Positions 11,773-24,206 of a DNA stretch of 64,000 nucleotides are shown here, one piece after another. The stretch spans positions 1,550,001 through 1,614,000 of the forward strand of contig OX421966.1 of NCBI GenBank assembly GCA_949128115.1. Reading direction: 5' to 3'. The position numbers and the translations under genes were made by a program. Positions within the stretch are counted from its first letter, which is position 1; the number at the start of each line of letters is the position of its first letter. The notes beneath the pieces are model-generated. The model had not been told where the DNA came from, did not search any database, and saw only the letters and a list, made by a program, of their open reading frames with translations. This DNA comes from Anaspis maculata (taxonomy: Eukaryota; Arthropoda; Insecta; Coleoptera; Scraptiidae).

Positions 11773-12125
11773 TAGTGCTGGCAAAAACCAGCAAAAATGA
11801 ACACCAGTATACCGGTTTTGTCGAATACCGGTTTCGGTAAAACCGGTATTAAAAGCCTAATCCAAAAGCCGGTATTCAAAGCCGGCTCCGAAAATAGGCA
11901 TTGGACACCGGCTTTGAGAACCGTTATTGAAAGCCGGCTTCGAAAACCGATACTTGAAACCAATTTCTCCGAAAACCAATTTTGGAAGCCGGCTCCGAAT
12001 ACCGACTCCGAAAGCCGGCTCGAGAAACCGGTCTCGAAAGCCAGATCTGGAAGCCGGTTTTTGGCTATCATCAGAACCGCGGTTTTCGGAGCCGGCTTTA
12101 AAAACCGGCTTCGTTGCCAACACTA
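11773..12125 (+). mobile_element. CCGG-rich hAT-like element, copy 1 (353 bp)
   Basis: It begins TAGTGCTGGCAA and ends TTGCCAACACTA, a 12-bp terminal inverted repeat with one mismatch. The inside is packed with short palindromes: AACCGGTT, GCCGGC and TTCGAA with AAA/TTT spacers. Because these words are free of stop codons, long overlapping open frames appear on both strands (11769-12208); they are artefacts. It has the same orientation as copy 2 at 16063-16347. The 8-bp duplications and TIR start suggest hAT, but no transposase is present. Confidence 0.8.
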
Positions 12126-14640
12126 ATTTAAATGGTGGAATTTTGACCTCACACATGGAACTCCGACTTCAAACAGGAACTGATTCGACTTTAATCGTGA
12201 CATTCTGACTCCAAGCAAGAAATTTTCACCCCATACGCAAATACCTTGGACTTTCTATGGCGAGATTTTGATTTCTATTATGTAAAATTTCCGACTTGAA
12301 ACAAGAAAACTTCGACTTCCAACTCGAATATTCGATTCCAAAACTGACAAACTTTGGCTTTTATTGCAAAATTCTGACTTTGAACACGAAAAGACGGAAC
12401 ACATTTGACGTGAGAATTGGGTCTTTCAACGCGGAAAATCTAACTTCTAGAATTCTATTGCAGAAGTTCAACTTTAAACGCAAAAAACTTGATTTGAAAC
12501 TCTTGAATTAGTGACTTCAAAAACTTCGAGTTTTATCTTGGAATTTAGACTTAAAAACCGACAAACTTCCACTTTTAATGCGGAACTTGGACTTTAAACA
12601 CGGAAAACTTGAATTAAATCTCGAATTTTTGACTTCAAACACGAAATTTCGACTTTCAACATGAAAACTTTGACTTCGAATACGGAAGATCTAACACAAG
12701 AAGTTTCAACTTTTATCTTGGCATTTCAACTCAAAAACCGACAAACTTCAACTTCTATTGCAAAATTTTGAATTCAACACGAGAAACTTCAACTGTCAAT
12801 ACTCAAAACTCCGGCTTCAACCACGAAATTCCGCCGTAATTCAATACAAAAAACTACGACTTTCAACACAGAAGCTTCGACTTCAAAAACAAAAATTTTT
12901 GACTTTTACCGCAAAAAAAACTTGAATTTTGATTTCGCAATAGTGACTTTGAACATAACAATCTTTAGTTTCAATACCGACATTTCTATTTGAAGCACGT
13001 TTCGACTCCAAACACGAATGACTTCGATTTTGATCTTGACATTCCGACTTCAACCACGGAATTTCGACTCTACACCAAAAACCTTGTACTCTTCATCTTG
13101 GAATTTCAATTTTGATCACGTATAACTTCCGACTCCAGACAAAAATTGACTTAGAACACGAAGAGCTTGACTCTCGAAAATTTGGCTCAGACAAGAAATT
13201 TTGACTTCGAACATGAAAACTTCGACTTTATTTCGAAAATTCAACTTTAAATGGAAAAATCTTCACTCTTATCGTGAATACTTCACTTCGAATACAAAAA
13301 ACCTCGCGAAAAACCTTGACTTCAACATGACACTTTTACTTCAAACATGGAAATTCCGATTTTAATAATATCGAAATATTGGCTTTGAACACAAAATTTC
13401 GACGTCAAACACGGAAATTTTGACTTTTGACTTGAAATTTTGACTTGAAATACAGAACATTTCGACTTTGAACACAAAAAATCCAACACGGAAAACTTCG
13501 ACTTCTCCATCTCGGAGTTTCGACCTCCGATGCAAAAACCTTTTAGGTGCATCATGAAATTTCGACTTCAATATCTAATGGTGGAGTACGAATACAAAAT
13601 TTCGACTCCAAACACGGAAGATTTTGGTTTGGATCTCGACCTCGAAAACGAAAAGCTCCTGATTTAATCTGGAAACTTCGACTTTAAACACAGAAAGTTT
13701 CGACTTGGAACACGAAAATCTCTACTTTGAACCCTGAGAACTTGAACCCAAGTAACTTGACCTTGATCTCGACATGAACACTCCAAACACAAAGCTTTGA
13801 GTTTGAAGATGAAAAACTTCGACTTCAATCTGGAAACTTTGACTTATTACACGAAATTTTGATTTGAACATGGACATTTCCCCTTCAAACAAGAGAAGTT
13901 GACTAGTCCGACCCCGCGACTCAACTTTGACTCTCGAGTCCGTAAACCTTCATCGAAACCACGAAATTTCGTCTCAAAACACAACAGGTATTCAACTTTC
14001 AACACAAGAAGCTTGATCTTTTACTTCAAATTTTTCACATGAAAACTTCTATTGTGATTCCAAAATGTCGACTCTGAACAGGAAATTTCGATTTCAAACA
14101 CGGAAGATTTCAACTTTGATTTAAAAATTTCGACTAAAATAAGAAAACATGGACTTGAGACATTATTTCAACTGCAACTTGAAATTTCAACATGGAAAAA
14201 ATCAAACAACTTATACTTTTATCACAAGAAGTTGACGATAAATACGAAATACATCGACTTCAGATGAAAAAACTCTGCTTGAAAACAAAACACTATGACT
14301 TCAGACGCAGAAACCTTCAATTTCATCTTGAAATTCTGACTTTGAACACGGAAAACTGTCGACTCTGGATTCAGTGGTGATTTCGACTTGAAGAAAAGAC
14401 ATACAATTTTGTCTTCTGTTGCAAAAATTTGACTCTTGAAATGGAAGACTCCGCCTCCAAACATGAAAATTCTCCTTGGACAAAAAAAACTCCAGTTTCA
14501 TTTGTAATTTTGACTTCAGGCTTGGAAGCCTTCGACTTTGATTTCGAAATTCTGAATCTAAAACTTGACCTTGACATGGAAATTTTGACTTCAAACACGA
14601 AAACTTCGACTAAAGATATTTTGTGGATTTTTTTTGACAT
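12126..14640. repeat. Degenerate TTCGACTTCAAACACGAAAA repeat block (interior of composite unit 1)
   Basis: Words such as TTCGACTT, AACACGAAAA and GAAATTTCGACTT recur at roughly 20-25 bp with heavy drift for 2.5 kb. Frames on both strands (12296-12511, 13322-13571 and 14192-14710, with their mirrors) are by-products. The first 8 bp, ATTTAAAT, match the 8 bp before copy 2 (AATTCAAT) at 6 of 8 positions. Confidence 0.85.
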
Positions 14641-15660
14641 TTTTCAAAACCATTTCATTATTTCTTCAAATCATTGTGAAATCCAAATCCTCAATATATG
14701 GATAATTTGACGTTTTCAAATTTTTTGACATGTTTGAAATCATTCTGTTAGCTCTGGAGTTATTTCAAAATTTTTGAAACTAAGTATTCGATTATCATTA
14801 TTATTATTCCACCCATTCGATGGAAGAAATTTTTTACATTTTATAGTTTATTTATATATAATTGTTATATACCTACCTTTATTATGTACAATGTTTTATT
14901 ATATAAAGTATTCTGGAGTTTCTTTGCGCTTCTTCAGCTCAGAAATATTTTAATATTCTTTGGAACTAATCTGACGTTTTGTGGAACAATTTCGACACTT
15001 TTTATCTTTTTTGGAATTATTGTGACATTTTTTTTGATAATTTCGACATTTTTATAGTCTTTTAGACAGTTTTTTTCCCAATTATTCCAAATTTTTTGAA
15101 TAACATATTATGGAATTATCTTGACCTATTTCAATCATTGTAAAACTGGAATTCGAGAGCAATAATCAGTTATTTGACAATTATTTAGACATATAATCGA
15201 GGTTGATCTACCAACACACCACATTTTTTCATATTTTGCTCAAATGAAGAAAGCTGTGGAATTGGTTATGGGTACTGCCCAGTTGCTCGAGCGGAAGATT
15301 TTGTTGTTTTTCGTTGTGTTTCGAGGTATACAGCCAAGATAGGGCAATGACGAGTTGCAAAGCGTAACATTGTAAATGGCTACAATCGAGTCGCGAAGCA
15401 CCGAGGTAGGTATACAATATTTTGAGGCATTTTTTGGAAATATCCTGACATTATGAGATCATCTTAACTTCCAATTATTTGGACATATTATTTCGATCAT
15501 TGACATTTTTTTAATGATTTCGACATATTCTTAGATTCATCTTGACATTCGTTCCAAATCATACCGATATTCGAATTATAAAAGATTGAAGAATAGGTAA
15601 TTTTTTTCACAATTTTGGAATTATTTTGACACGTTCATAATCATTTAAGTTTTCAACTAT
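14641..15660. repeat. AT-rich spacer with degenerate TTTTGACAT / TTTGGAATTATTTTGACA words
   Basis: A second, sparser repeat family inside composite unit 1, visible near 14727, 15010-15060, 15478-15550 and 15610. The part at 15225-15420 is different, more GC-rich and single-copy-looking, and holds a 62-codon minus-strand frame of no known family. Confidence 0.55.
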
Positions 15661-16062
15661 TTTGACATTGAACACGAAAAACCTTGACCTAATCTCAAAC
15701 TTCAAATCCACAAAGCTTCACTTTGATCTTGATTTTCTGAAAATTTTGACTGGGGATGTTGACTTTGAGGACGAAATTTGGAGTTCAAACAAAAATTTTA
15801 CTTCGAGCAATAAAACTTCGACTTCTACCTCGAAATTTCGACTTCATCGACACGAAAAACTGCGACTTCAAACAAGTGAAACTCTGACTTTCAGCTGGAA
15901 GACTGAATTTGAACCACGAAATTACGACTCACACGGTTGAAACCACGACTTTCAACAAAAAAAATCCGACTCCAAGCATCAAAAATTCCGACCTTTTTCC
16001 ACAAAGAGCTCTTTTTTCTTCATCAAAATAGTGACTTCACACCTGACAGTCCTCAATTCAAT
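15661..16062. repeat. Second segment of the TTCGACTTCAAACACGAAAA repeat
   Basis: This resumes the repeat family of 12.1-14.6 kb just before copy 2 of the CCGG-rich element. Its last 8 bp (16055-16062, AATTCAAT) are the inner left flank of copy 2. Confidence 0.75.
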
Positions 16063-16347
16063 TAGTGCTGGCAAAAACCGGGAAAAATAAAAATCGGTAT
16101 TCTGTTCGTTAAAACTGATATTGGAAGCTGACTCCGAAAACTGGTATTGAAAACTGCTGCGTGGACCAGTATTGAAAGGCGGCTTCGGAGACCGACACTG
16201 GAAAACGGTCCGAAATTTTGGAAGCCGGCTCCGAATACCGACTCCGAAAGCCGGCTGTGTGAGCCGGTTTTCAGTTATCATCGAAACTCGGTTTTCGGAG
16301 CCGGTTTTCAAAGCCGGCTTTCAGAATCGATTCGGTTGCCAGCACTA
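16063..16347 (+). mobile_element. CCGG-rich hAT-like element, copy 2 (285 bp)
   Basis: It starts TAGTGCTGGCAA and ends TTGCCAGCACTA, a perfect 12-bp TIR. Internal segments match copy 1 in order and orientation, for example TTTTGGAAGCCGGCTCCGAA in both and CGGTTTTCGGAGCCGG near the right end. It is about 70 bp shorter than copy 1. Confidence 0.8.
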
Positions 16348-16355
16348 GTTTTCAA
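16348..16355. repeat. Outer target-site duplication, right, of composite unit 1 (GTTTTCAA)
   Basis: Identical to 11765-11772, on the far side of copy 1, 4.6 kb away. It does not match the left flank of the element it touches. Confidence 0.8.
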
Positions 16356-16782
16356 CTAGTTGTTTTGGCTTGCCTTGACTCGAATCGAGAAAGTTTCGTG
16401 AAATTCCAGAAGCTTGCTCCTCCGCCAGCTTTGTTAATTCTTGCATCGAAATCTCTACCAGGTATTGTTATCTCAAATCTAGAAAATGTGGAGGCTTTGT
16501 GAATATTCCAGCAAATTTTCAGTAACGGCTCCTACGCCAATTGTCAGGCTTCTTACCCTTGCATTGAATTTTCCAGGGAATGGCCGTGTACCGCTATGGT
16601 TCGTGCGTTGGGTACTTGTACCTCGAATTGTACCTACTCATTCTACTCGGAGCTAGCTATAGTTCAAAATACAGCTTCACTAGATCGGTATTACCAACTC
16701 GCCGGAAGCTATTTTGTAGTTGAAGCTTTCTTGAAGAGCATGCATAGGTAGTCAGTTCAAAAGGAATAGCATGCAACACGCC
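16356..16782. other. No recognisable feature
   Basis: Single-copy-looking sequence between composite unit 1 and the foldback element. No open frame or repeat of note. Confidence 0.45.
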
Positions 16783-18612
16783 TAACCTGAAACGAGTTCA
16801 ACCCAAAAGTACGTGCACCTCCTAGATTTTTGTATTTATTTTCCCTACACTATCTTAGGCTTATTTCAACACAAAAATGAAAAAAATCGGTAGAGCCGTT
16901 TTTCAATAATCATTGTTTTTATCATTTTTTGACCTAAATGGCCTAGATGTTAGTTGCTAAAGAAATGTTTGCACTCAAAAATTTTATGATGCCAAGACGC
17001 CACTCGACAGATGTGTTGATTGAACCATTCTGATTAGATTCAGACTAGCCATTAGTTCTAAACAGTCCCGTGGTATATACAGGGTGGAAAAAAAAGTCGA
17101 AAACCATCATTCTATGAACAATGCAAGTGAAGTCTTGTAAATCGCCTCAACTCATCTACATTTATGCTTGAATGGAGTTGGATTGGTGAAATAAGATGTT
17201 GCCGAATCAATTCTAGCGGTCTTATTCCTTAAGAAAAATTGAACATTCAAATCTATTTCTAGAGCTATAGGTATAAGTACCTACTCTTTGTTAGGTATAT
17301 GTTTGCTTCTTGTTGCTCATAATCATAATTCATGTTATTTGTATTTATCATCTCGTAATATATTTCATGCATTATGTCAGTAGATATGCCATATGTATCT
17401 TCACCAGTGACTATCTCCTAGGCTTGTAATATGGTCTCAATGGGGAATGAAGATTCCTCATATACATATTCATTTGCTACGAATTGAAGGTGTTTTTGTT
17501 TTAAAAACTCAATTTTTGAAAAACTGTTCTTTAATTTAGAAAATATTTTTATGATCAACCATAGTACTTCTCTGTAGCTTTCAAAAACAATAATAATAAT
17601 TGATTCGCCTCATTTCACCAATCCAACTCCGTTTTGAAACTGGTCTTTCTTGGTTTCACACATTTTTAGAGCTTATGATGAAACAATTTGGATTTTATTT
17701 CACCACAGCACTAGACATATTCTTAGGAACAAACCTGTTCAGGCATGATATTGAACTATATTTAGTGATTTACAAAAAAGTTTGGGTTGATAGGTGATAT
17801 AGACAGAGCCTAATTCCATTCTAATTCTATAATATTCAAACCATTACAAAAACCATCATGGGAACTACAAAGGTGTTGAACCAAAAGAGACCATATTATT
17901 GACAATGGCAACAATTGTTTTTCAGAATAAGGGGATTATTTTATGCTAGAATTATTGTTTGTTACAATTTTGAGAATTATCACTTACAAGTCTTAGAATT
18001 ACTTCAAAAAAATTTATTTGTGAAAATAGTTAACCCAAAGGTTAACTGCCCATCTTATTTTATTTTTCAAGCTGTTTAGTTATTATAGAAATAGCAAGTT
18101 CCACTACAATGTCTTGGAGAGTCACGGGTTAGAAAAAAAAATTGTGTATAAAAACTTCAAAACTTTTGGTCTTTTCGATATTCCAGAAACGGTTAAACAC
18201 ATTCAAGAACCGTTTGTTGGGACTTTTTAAGGATGACTGTAGATAATTTGTGACGATTTCCAATCTTCCACTTCATAAAATAATAATGAAATAATAATTT
18301 TTGACTTCTTTCTTTTTCCACCCTGTATACACCCCCGGTATGGTCGGCACCAATGCTACTAGTCTGAATCTAAAGAGAATGGCTCAATTGACACCTCTGT
18401 TGAGTGGCATCTTGGCATCATAAAATTTAAGGTGCAAACATTTTTTTAGCAACCAGCATCTAGGCCATTGTATCAAAAAATGATATTATTGAAAAACGGC
18501 TCAACCTATTTTTTTCATTTTTGTGTTGAAATAATCCCAAGATAGCGTAGAATAAGAAAATAGAAAAATCTAGAGGGTGCACTCACTTTTGGGTTGAAGT
18601 CATTTCAGGCTA
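16783..18612. mobile_element. 1.8-kb foldback element with arms of 300-380 bp
   Basis: The left arm (16783 to about 17162) and right arm (about 18236-18612) are inverted copies with scattered mismatches; paired positions near the outer ends sum to about 35,395. Shared words include TTTTATGATGCCAAGA, GAGCCGTTTTTCAATAAT and TTCAACCCAAAAGT. Inside each arm sits a TATACAGGGTGGAAAAA terminus (17074 and, inverted, 18317-18334), so a smaller ACAGGGTGG element seems to form the core. The interior has a further short inverted pair, GGAGTTGGATTGGTGAAAT (about 17175, and inverted at 17610). No coding sequence. Confidence 0.85.
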
Positions 18613-21100
18613 ACAACCAAACTACTCAAAAATTGAAGTGGCTCACCCAAAATTTTTAATGAAGTTCAAAGTGCTCTAGCTCCCGAAAAAATAGGAATGA
18701 TTCCAAATTTTTCCTTTTCTCACACACCTGCGCTCTTTATCTATGAGAGGACGGATACAGAATCAAGTTCAAATCTTCCTTGTTGGCTATACAGGGCGTC
18801 GCGTAAAACCCTCCAAAAACTAAAGAGTTTGAGTAACTCCCAATTTGAAAAAACATGTTTTTGAATATTCTCAACTGGTCCAGAGAGGATGGTAAACCCA
18901 TATCTCGAAACCGTTTTTCAATTTTCCGATTATCTTTCTTCACTACAGGGTGACTCGAGAAAAACAACTTCCTGGTTTCTGGTCATAGCTTTTTTCCTTG
19001 TTGACCGATTTTCATAATCTGTAGCTCACGTTAAAGCTGAAGGTTCAGGAAACATGAATATGTCTTCGAAATTCATGCAGAAGAAAACTTGGAATTGAGA
19101 CTCGGCATCAAAAATGACACAGATCTGAATAGCCCCTAAAATCAGATCTGGAGATGGAACTCGTCCGAAATGAACATGCTTCAAAGTCAACCATTCAAAA
19201 TGATCATTTTAAGATATTCCTCTTCCTGTATTCAGGGTGTTCCAGGGATGATGGCAGAAAATTCAACTGTGGGTAGTCTTGTCAAAATATGACGAAAACC
19301 TATATATATATATATCATTTTCCAAAGTTCGGCCTCTCTAGCAAGCGTTTACAAATTTGTGGTGACAAAGCAACCGCCTTTTAACTTTGGAGTATCAGAA
19401 GAAAAAGTGTGCTGTTGACGCTTGGTGAATGGATAAAGAACAAAGTATGTAAGTCCTCCATAGTCTATGCTTTTATTTCTTGGCTATAAAAATACTTGTT
19501 CATCTTCTATACAATTTATGTCAAATTTATATTTTTACACTCATTCTCGTAAATGGCTTCGCATTGAATAAATAGCCGAAACTGCAGTGAGAGAAGAAGT
19601 ATTACTGCGTGTTTCACTGTTGGAGAAGACAAACAACCCTCTTTTATATAGACAAAAAGAAGCTATCAGTTTTAATTATATACTTACAAATTTGTGCAAC
19701 ACCACTGACGTAGCCGCAGTCTGAAAATCCTGCAGATATCTCTCACAAGTTCTAATTAAGCTGTCGCTTAAGACACGAGCTTTTGGAGGTAAAGAAATAA
19801 TCCACGGAGCTTTCACGCGATAATTAGAGACAAACTTTACAACTTGCTGCCTGTTTTAACCTCTGTACTTTCACAAGAGCTGGAAAGTCTAGAACGGATC
19901 AAGAACTTTTGAAGGGTGTTACAATCATGTGAATCAAGGGCACGGAAGAGTCTCCTAGAAAATATAAAGGTGTCCCGGAATAACGCTGTCAACATAGCGA
20001 TAGAGAATCGGGTGCTGAGGCAATTTTTCTTGAAAAAAAAACGCCTTCCCAATTGCATAATAGGTGAGATATCAGCTTTCAAAATTGTTTGAAAATATTT
20101 TAGGTTTGAGTTTCAGGACAAAAACCATTACGAGTGCTTCAACAGCTCACTCTAAGGAACATGAGCTAACAAAGAAGGAACTTTTTTTGAAGCTCTTGCA
20201 ACTACATTTCAAAACACTTGAATAAATATGACCGGATAAAAGCTCTATACACTCGAATGATACATTGCTTTTTCAAAGTATTCGCTTTTGAAAAGTTTGA
20301 GAGCTGAAAATCACAAGAAATTTCTCTGAGGCTCTTGAAGACGGCCTTTAAAGCTCTTCAATTCAGAGGATTTTTGCTCTAAGGAGAGTTCAAGTTCAAG
20401 ACTTTAGTTTTGTGCTTCACATTTCTCTTTTGAATACGACTGAAAGGACCTCCATGATTATTCTAATCATTTGTTGGAATTTTTTGATTCACTAGCTATA
20501 TTTCTTTGAACCCGCATCATTGATGCCCCTCTAGGAAGCTCTAAGAAAGATCAAAGTTTTTTGACGGCTTTAAGAAACTACTTTGAAGTTTCTCAAAGCT
20601 CCCCAAGTTAGTTCTGAAAGAACTTTCTTACTATGTTTGCTCAAGTTTCTGTTTGTTGATGGAAAGTTGTTTTCAACTTGACGACTATTTCAAAAAGATA
20701 GAATAATGTTTTGGGTGTCCCACTTCAAATTGTGACCAGCATAGCTGTAGCCGAATAGAACTGCTGAGATAGTTTTTCGCAGATTTGGACTGATGGAAGT
20801 ATGTTTTTGTGAAAATGAACTGGAATGACAACAGTTAGAATTTCCAACAATTTCTCTCAGGTAACTTTTTTCTCAAGTGCCACCGTTCACGAGATAAACG
20901 CAAAAAAATGATTCTTAAGTTCTTTTCGAGGCGACAACGGCCGAGGCTCCCACTGGATCTTTGAGAACTTCTAGTTTGTTGAATCACATGCTTGACTGGC
21001 TTCATTTTTCAGCTAGGTTCAATTTTTTTGCCATTATTCCTATAATTCCTGGACCTGGACTATTAATTTCTTAGCAAGAATTGTGAAATTCGAAGTGAAA
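18613..21100. other. Mixed region with three same-direction ACAGGG(C/T)G words; no gene
   Basis: TACAGGGCGTCGCGTAAAA (18789), TACAGGGTGACTCGAG (18945) and TTCAGGGTGTTCCAGG (19234) look like element ends of the ACAGGGTG type but have no convincing inverted partner nearby. A (TA)7 run lies at 19301. From 19.4 to 21.1 kb the sequence is AT-rich and anonymous. Confidence 0.45.
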
Positions 21101-21769
21101 ATCGCTCATGAAACAACAATTGCATAGTTATTATACTGACAAAGTGATCCACTTTGTAGCAAGATTTTGTCCAAATTCATCACTTGAAGCAGAAATTCTG
21201 CAAAACTCATCAACTTGGTATTGGGAACAAAGAAAAAAAAATCATTTTTTCAGATGGAATTCAGCTGAATTCATCAACTTCTTAGTAATTTCATGAATTG
21301 AAAAGTTGAACTCCGTAGTGGATATTCCTCTGAATTCATCGACTTCATTGTAATGATATCTCAATCCATCAATATTATAGCGAGAGTCCTGTTCAAGTCA
21401 GCTCCATAGTACGACTTCGGCTGAATACATTAATTTTTGGTGAGAAATAAATTTTCTCTGCTTCCCAACTCCAAACTCCAACTCCAAGCTAAATCTCTGC
21501 TGAATTTCTGAACTATGTAGTGAGAGTTTTACTAAGGCCATCAACTTCGTAGAAATTATGCTCAATTCATCAACTTTGTAATGACATTTTTGTTAAGTTA
21601 TTCGGATTATTTGGGGATATAACTCCTAATTAATCACTTAATGGCTGGAATTGTGCCAAAACAATCAACTTCATTGCAACAATTTTGTCAAGTCCATCAA
21701 CTTTTTTGGAGGAGATTTATTCATATTCATATTGATATTCATAATCAACTTCACTTGTCAATTTCTTGA
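21101..21769 (+). repeat. Degenerate TTCATCAACTTNGTAG repeat, outlying block
   Basis: Words like CATCAACTTCGTAG, GTGAGAGTTTT and CTCAATTCATCAAC recur at about 35-45 bp. This is the same short-period family that fills the 2.7-kb monomers at 34-51 kb, but here it is much more worn. Confidence 0.7.
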
Positions 21770-22403
21770 AAAAATGGTTTCAGTGAATTTGGCTCAATTT
21801 TTTATATGTTGTAGATCTTGATTCAAAAGATATATTCCAGGAAAATTGGACCCCTCCTATGAACAGTTTTTCCCCTACATACCTAATAAGGCCAAGATTA
21901 GGAATAGTCCCAAAAATTTTCAAATTCATGAAACTGGTTCAAATCGAAATCGTGATCATGAGAAAAGTAATTAAAAAATCCAAGTTGTGAATTGGGGTAG
22001 TTATTGAAGGGGCTGGGGGTCGAAATTGTAAGAATAAATCAAAATTCCGAAATTTTTCATTCTTATAAAATCTGAACAGAATAATAATGGAGAATAAATT
22101 TTGGAAAATTCAAATAAATTGATTGGGGGTTATTCTGAAGGGGGCTGGGGGTCGAAGTCAAGAAAACGCAGTGGGATTCCGAAACTTGCAATTCCCATAA
22201 GAGATCTTACGAGCAATGGGGAAATAACATACTCAAAAAATCCAAACCAATGAATGAAAGGGGTTATTGAAAGGTAAAGAGAGTAGAGGGTCGAAATTGA
22301 GAGAACAGTGGAGTTCTGGAAATTCCAGTTTATCTAGGAAGATCTGGGCGAATGACAAAATGATAATAAAACCAATGTGGATGAGGACTGATTTCATCGT
22401 TTC

Positions 22404-22856
22404 TCGATCATCTTAACCTCCTAACCAGCCACCATAATGATACCCACCCACAACCACAATGGGGGGCTGGAGGGTGAAATCAAGAATGCCAAAGGAAGGA
22501 ATGTCAAATGTGTTAATTTTTGAAGTCGTGGAACTTTCGGCTTTTTTTTCTCCCCAGTTTTAGAAAGCGGATATCAGTATCACGAAACGGTTCTTGACTT
22601 TCAATTGTATTTTGTTTCTCCAAAGAGCTCTTGACTTTTTTTGTGGAATTTGGATTTTTGGATACAAAATTTGCTAGAGCTGTCGCTTTTTCTTGAAAAT
22701 TGATAGAAACGCACACAATTGCTGAACGAATTATACCGTGAGAAAATTTGATCTCATAAGCCCCTAGAAGAAGTTATCCTCTGGACCTCTTCAGGGGAGA
22801 TACCCAATGAAGCATGCTGCGACATCATATTGACACTTATTGACTCCAGCATGAAT
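22404..22856. other. Part of the foldback interior; no feature
   Basis: AT-rich, with repeated GGGGGCTGGAGGGT-type words. It carries a 67-codon minus-strand frame of no known family, and I see no gene. Confidence 0.4.
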
Positions 22857-22867
22857 AAAAATTCAAG

Positions 22868-23185
22868 TTCGACTGCCACTCCAGAGGTCGCGGGTTCGAT
22901 CTCCGCCGGGGACTGATTTTCGGCCTCGAAAAACAAGCTCCTTGGTTTAGTTGGAATGCTTGCTAAATGCAAGACGCGCCGTGTGTCGCATAGCACGTAA
23001 AATACGAACGATGGTGCCGACCCCATGCGATGTTGGTGGTCATTAAAAATCCCTACCCTGTGTTGGAACACACAGGGGTTCGGCAAAATTTCCGGTATAG
23101 TGGAGGAAAGCATTCACCGGCGTCGGTGTTAGGCCTCGTTGCGGAAATAGGCCGACGTTAAATAAACGAATAAAAAAAAAAAAAA
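22868..23185 (+). mobile_element. 5'-truncated tRNA-derived SINE with poly-A tail and target duplication
   Basis: A pol III B box (GGTTCGATCTC) lies at 22893-22903 near the left end; the A box is missing, so the head is truncated. A body of about 260 bp follows, containing an ACACAGGGGTTCGG segment, and ends in ACGTTAAATAAACGAAT and a 19-A run (23172-23190). The 11-bp duplication AAAAATTCAAG at 22857-22867 recurs at 23186-23196 and overlaps the A tail. The long tail and intact duplication suggest a fairly recent insertion. Confidence 0.88.
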
Positions 23186-23271
23186 AAAAATTCAAGACTT
23201 GTAACTATACGTTACATCAAAATCACCATGGTTATCACTTAATCCCATCATGGATGATTTTGTTACTGCCT

Positions 23272-23828
23272 AAGTCACTGGAAATTTCCAGAAGTTAGAC
23301 GAATACAGGGCGATAGAGCCGTATTTCTTTTTTTGATCTCAATCGGATACATTTTTGGTCATTCAAGAATGATTTGCAAATTTTTCAGTTTCTACTTTTC
23401 CAGTGGTGGGGGTAATTTTGACGTTTGTCATGTCAGAACTATTTTTTTGTACTTGTCATCATTGAAATGTCAGATTGAATGTTATCCACCACTTCCACAT
23501 CAGTGGTGGAAACAAAAGACCCACAAAGGTTTTCTCAGAAAACCTGGACTTTGAGGAAGAAAAACACCGAACGCAAACTTGGAATTTATCAGCTGAAAAT
23601 GACCGTATACATCCATGTTGGCATTCCAACGATGACAAGTACAACAAAAAAGGTCCGACATGAGAACGTCAAAATTACCCCATACTACTGAAAAAGTATA
23701 TACGTGAAAAATTTGCACATCATGCTTGAATGACCAATAATGTGTCCGATTGGAATCAAAAAAATAATCATGGCTCTATCTCTACTCGTCTAGGAGGTAT
23801 CACTGCTGGAAATTTCCAGTGATTCTCT
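23272..23828. mobile_element. About 560-bp foldback element
   Basis: The left arm starts near TCACTGGAAATTTCCAG (23275) and runs to about 23490. The right arm (about 23600-23828) is its inverse and ends CTGGAAATTTCCAGTGA. Shared inner words include TTGGTCATTCAAG and TAATTTTGACGTT. The left arm carries TACAGGGCGATAGAGCC (23304). Open frames on both strands at 23333-23718 mirror one another and are artefacts. Confidence 0.8.
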
Positions 23829-24206
23829 GAAAGTCTTTTGACACTCTTTCCTTTGGCATCCTGTATATCGTGGACAAAGTCGATGGTGGCGTAAGTCGAC
23901 ACAGTGTTTTGTGACTGAAGAAAGGCTCTACCAGGCATCATATTTTTTTCAAATCGGATATCTTTCCTTGAAGAAATCCATGCTTGAAATTGAAGAAAAA
24001 TTTGGTCTATGCTTAACTTTTGACGAGCAGTTTATCATGGTTGATGGGATAAAAGGGATGGTGGAGAAATGAAGAGCTTAGTCCTCATCCAGATTGGTTT
24101 TATTATCATTTTGTCATTCACCCAGATCAATTTCTAGATGAACTGTAAGGTCCAGAATTTCATTGTTGCCTTGATTTCGACCCTCTACCTCCTCAATAAC
24201 ACCAGA

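Noticed and set aside
11797..12208. Four overlapping frames of about 100 codons on both strands
   Set aside because: They are a by-product of stop-free CCGG-type palindromes in the element.
23333..23718. Cluster of open frames on both strands
   Set aside because: They lie in the arms of a foldback, so plus- and minus-strand products mirror each other.
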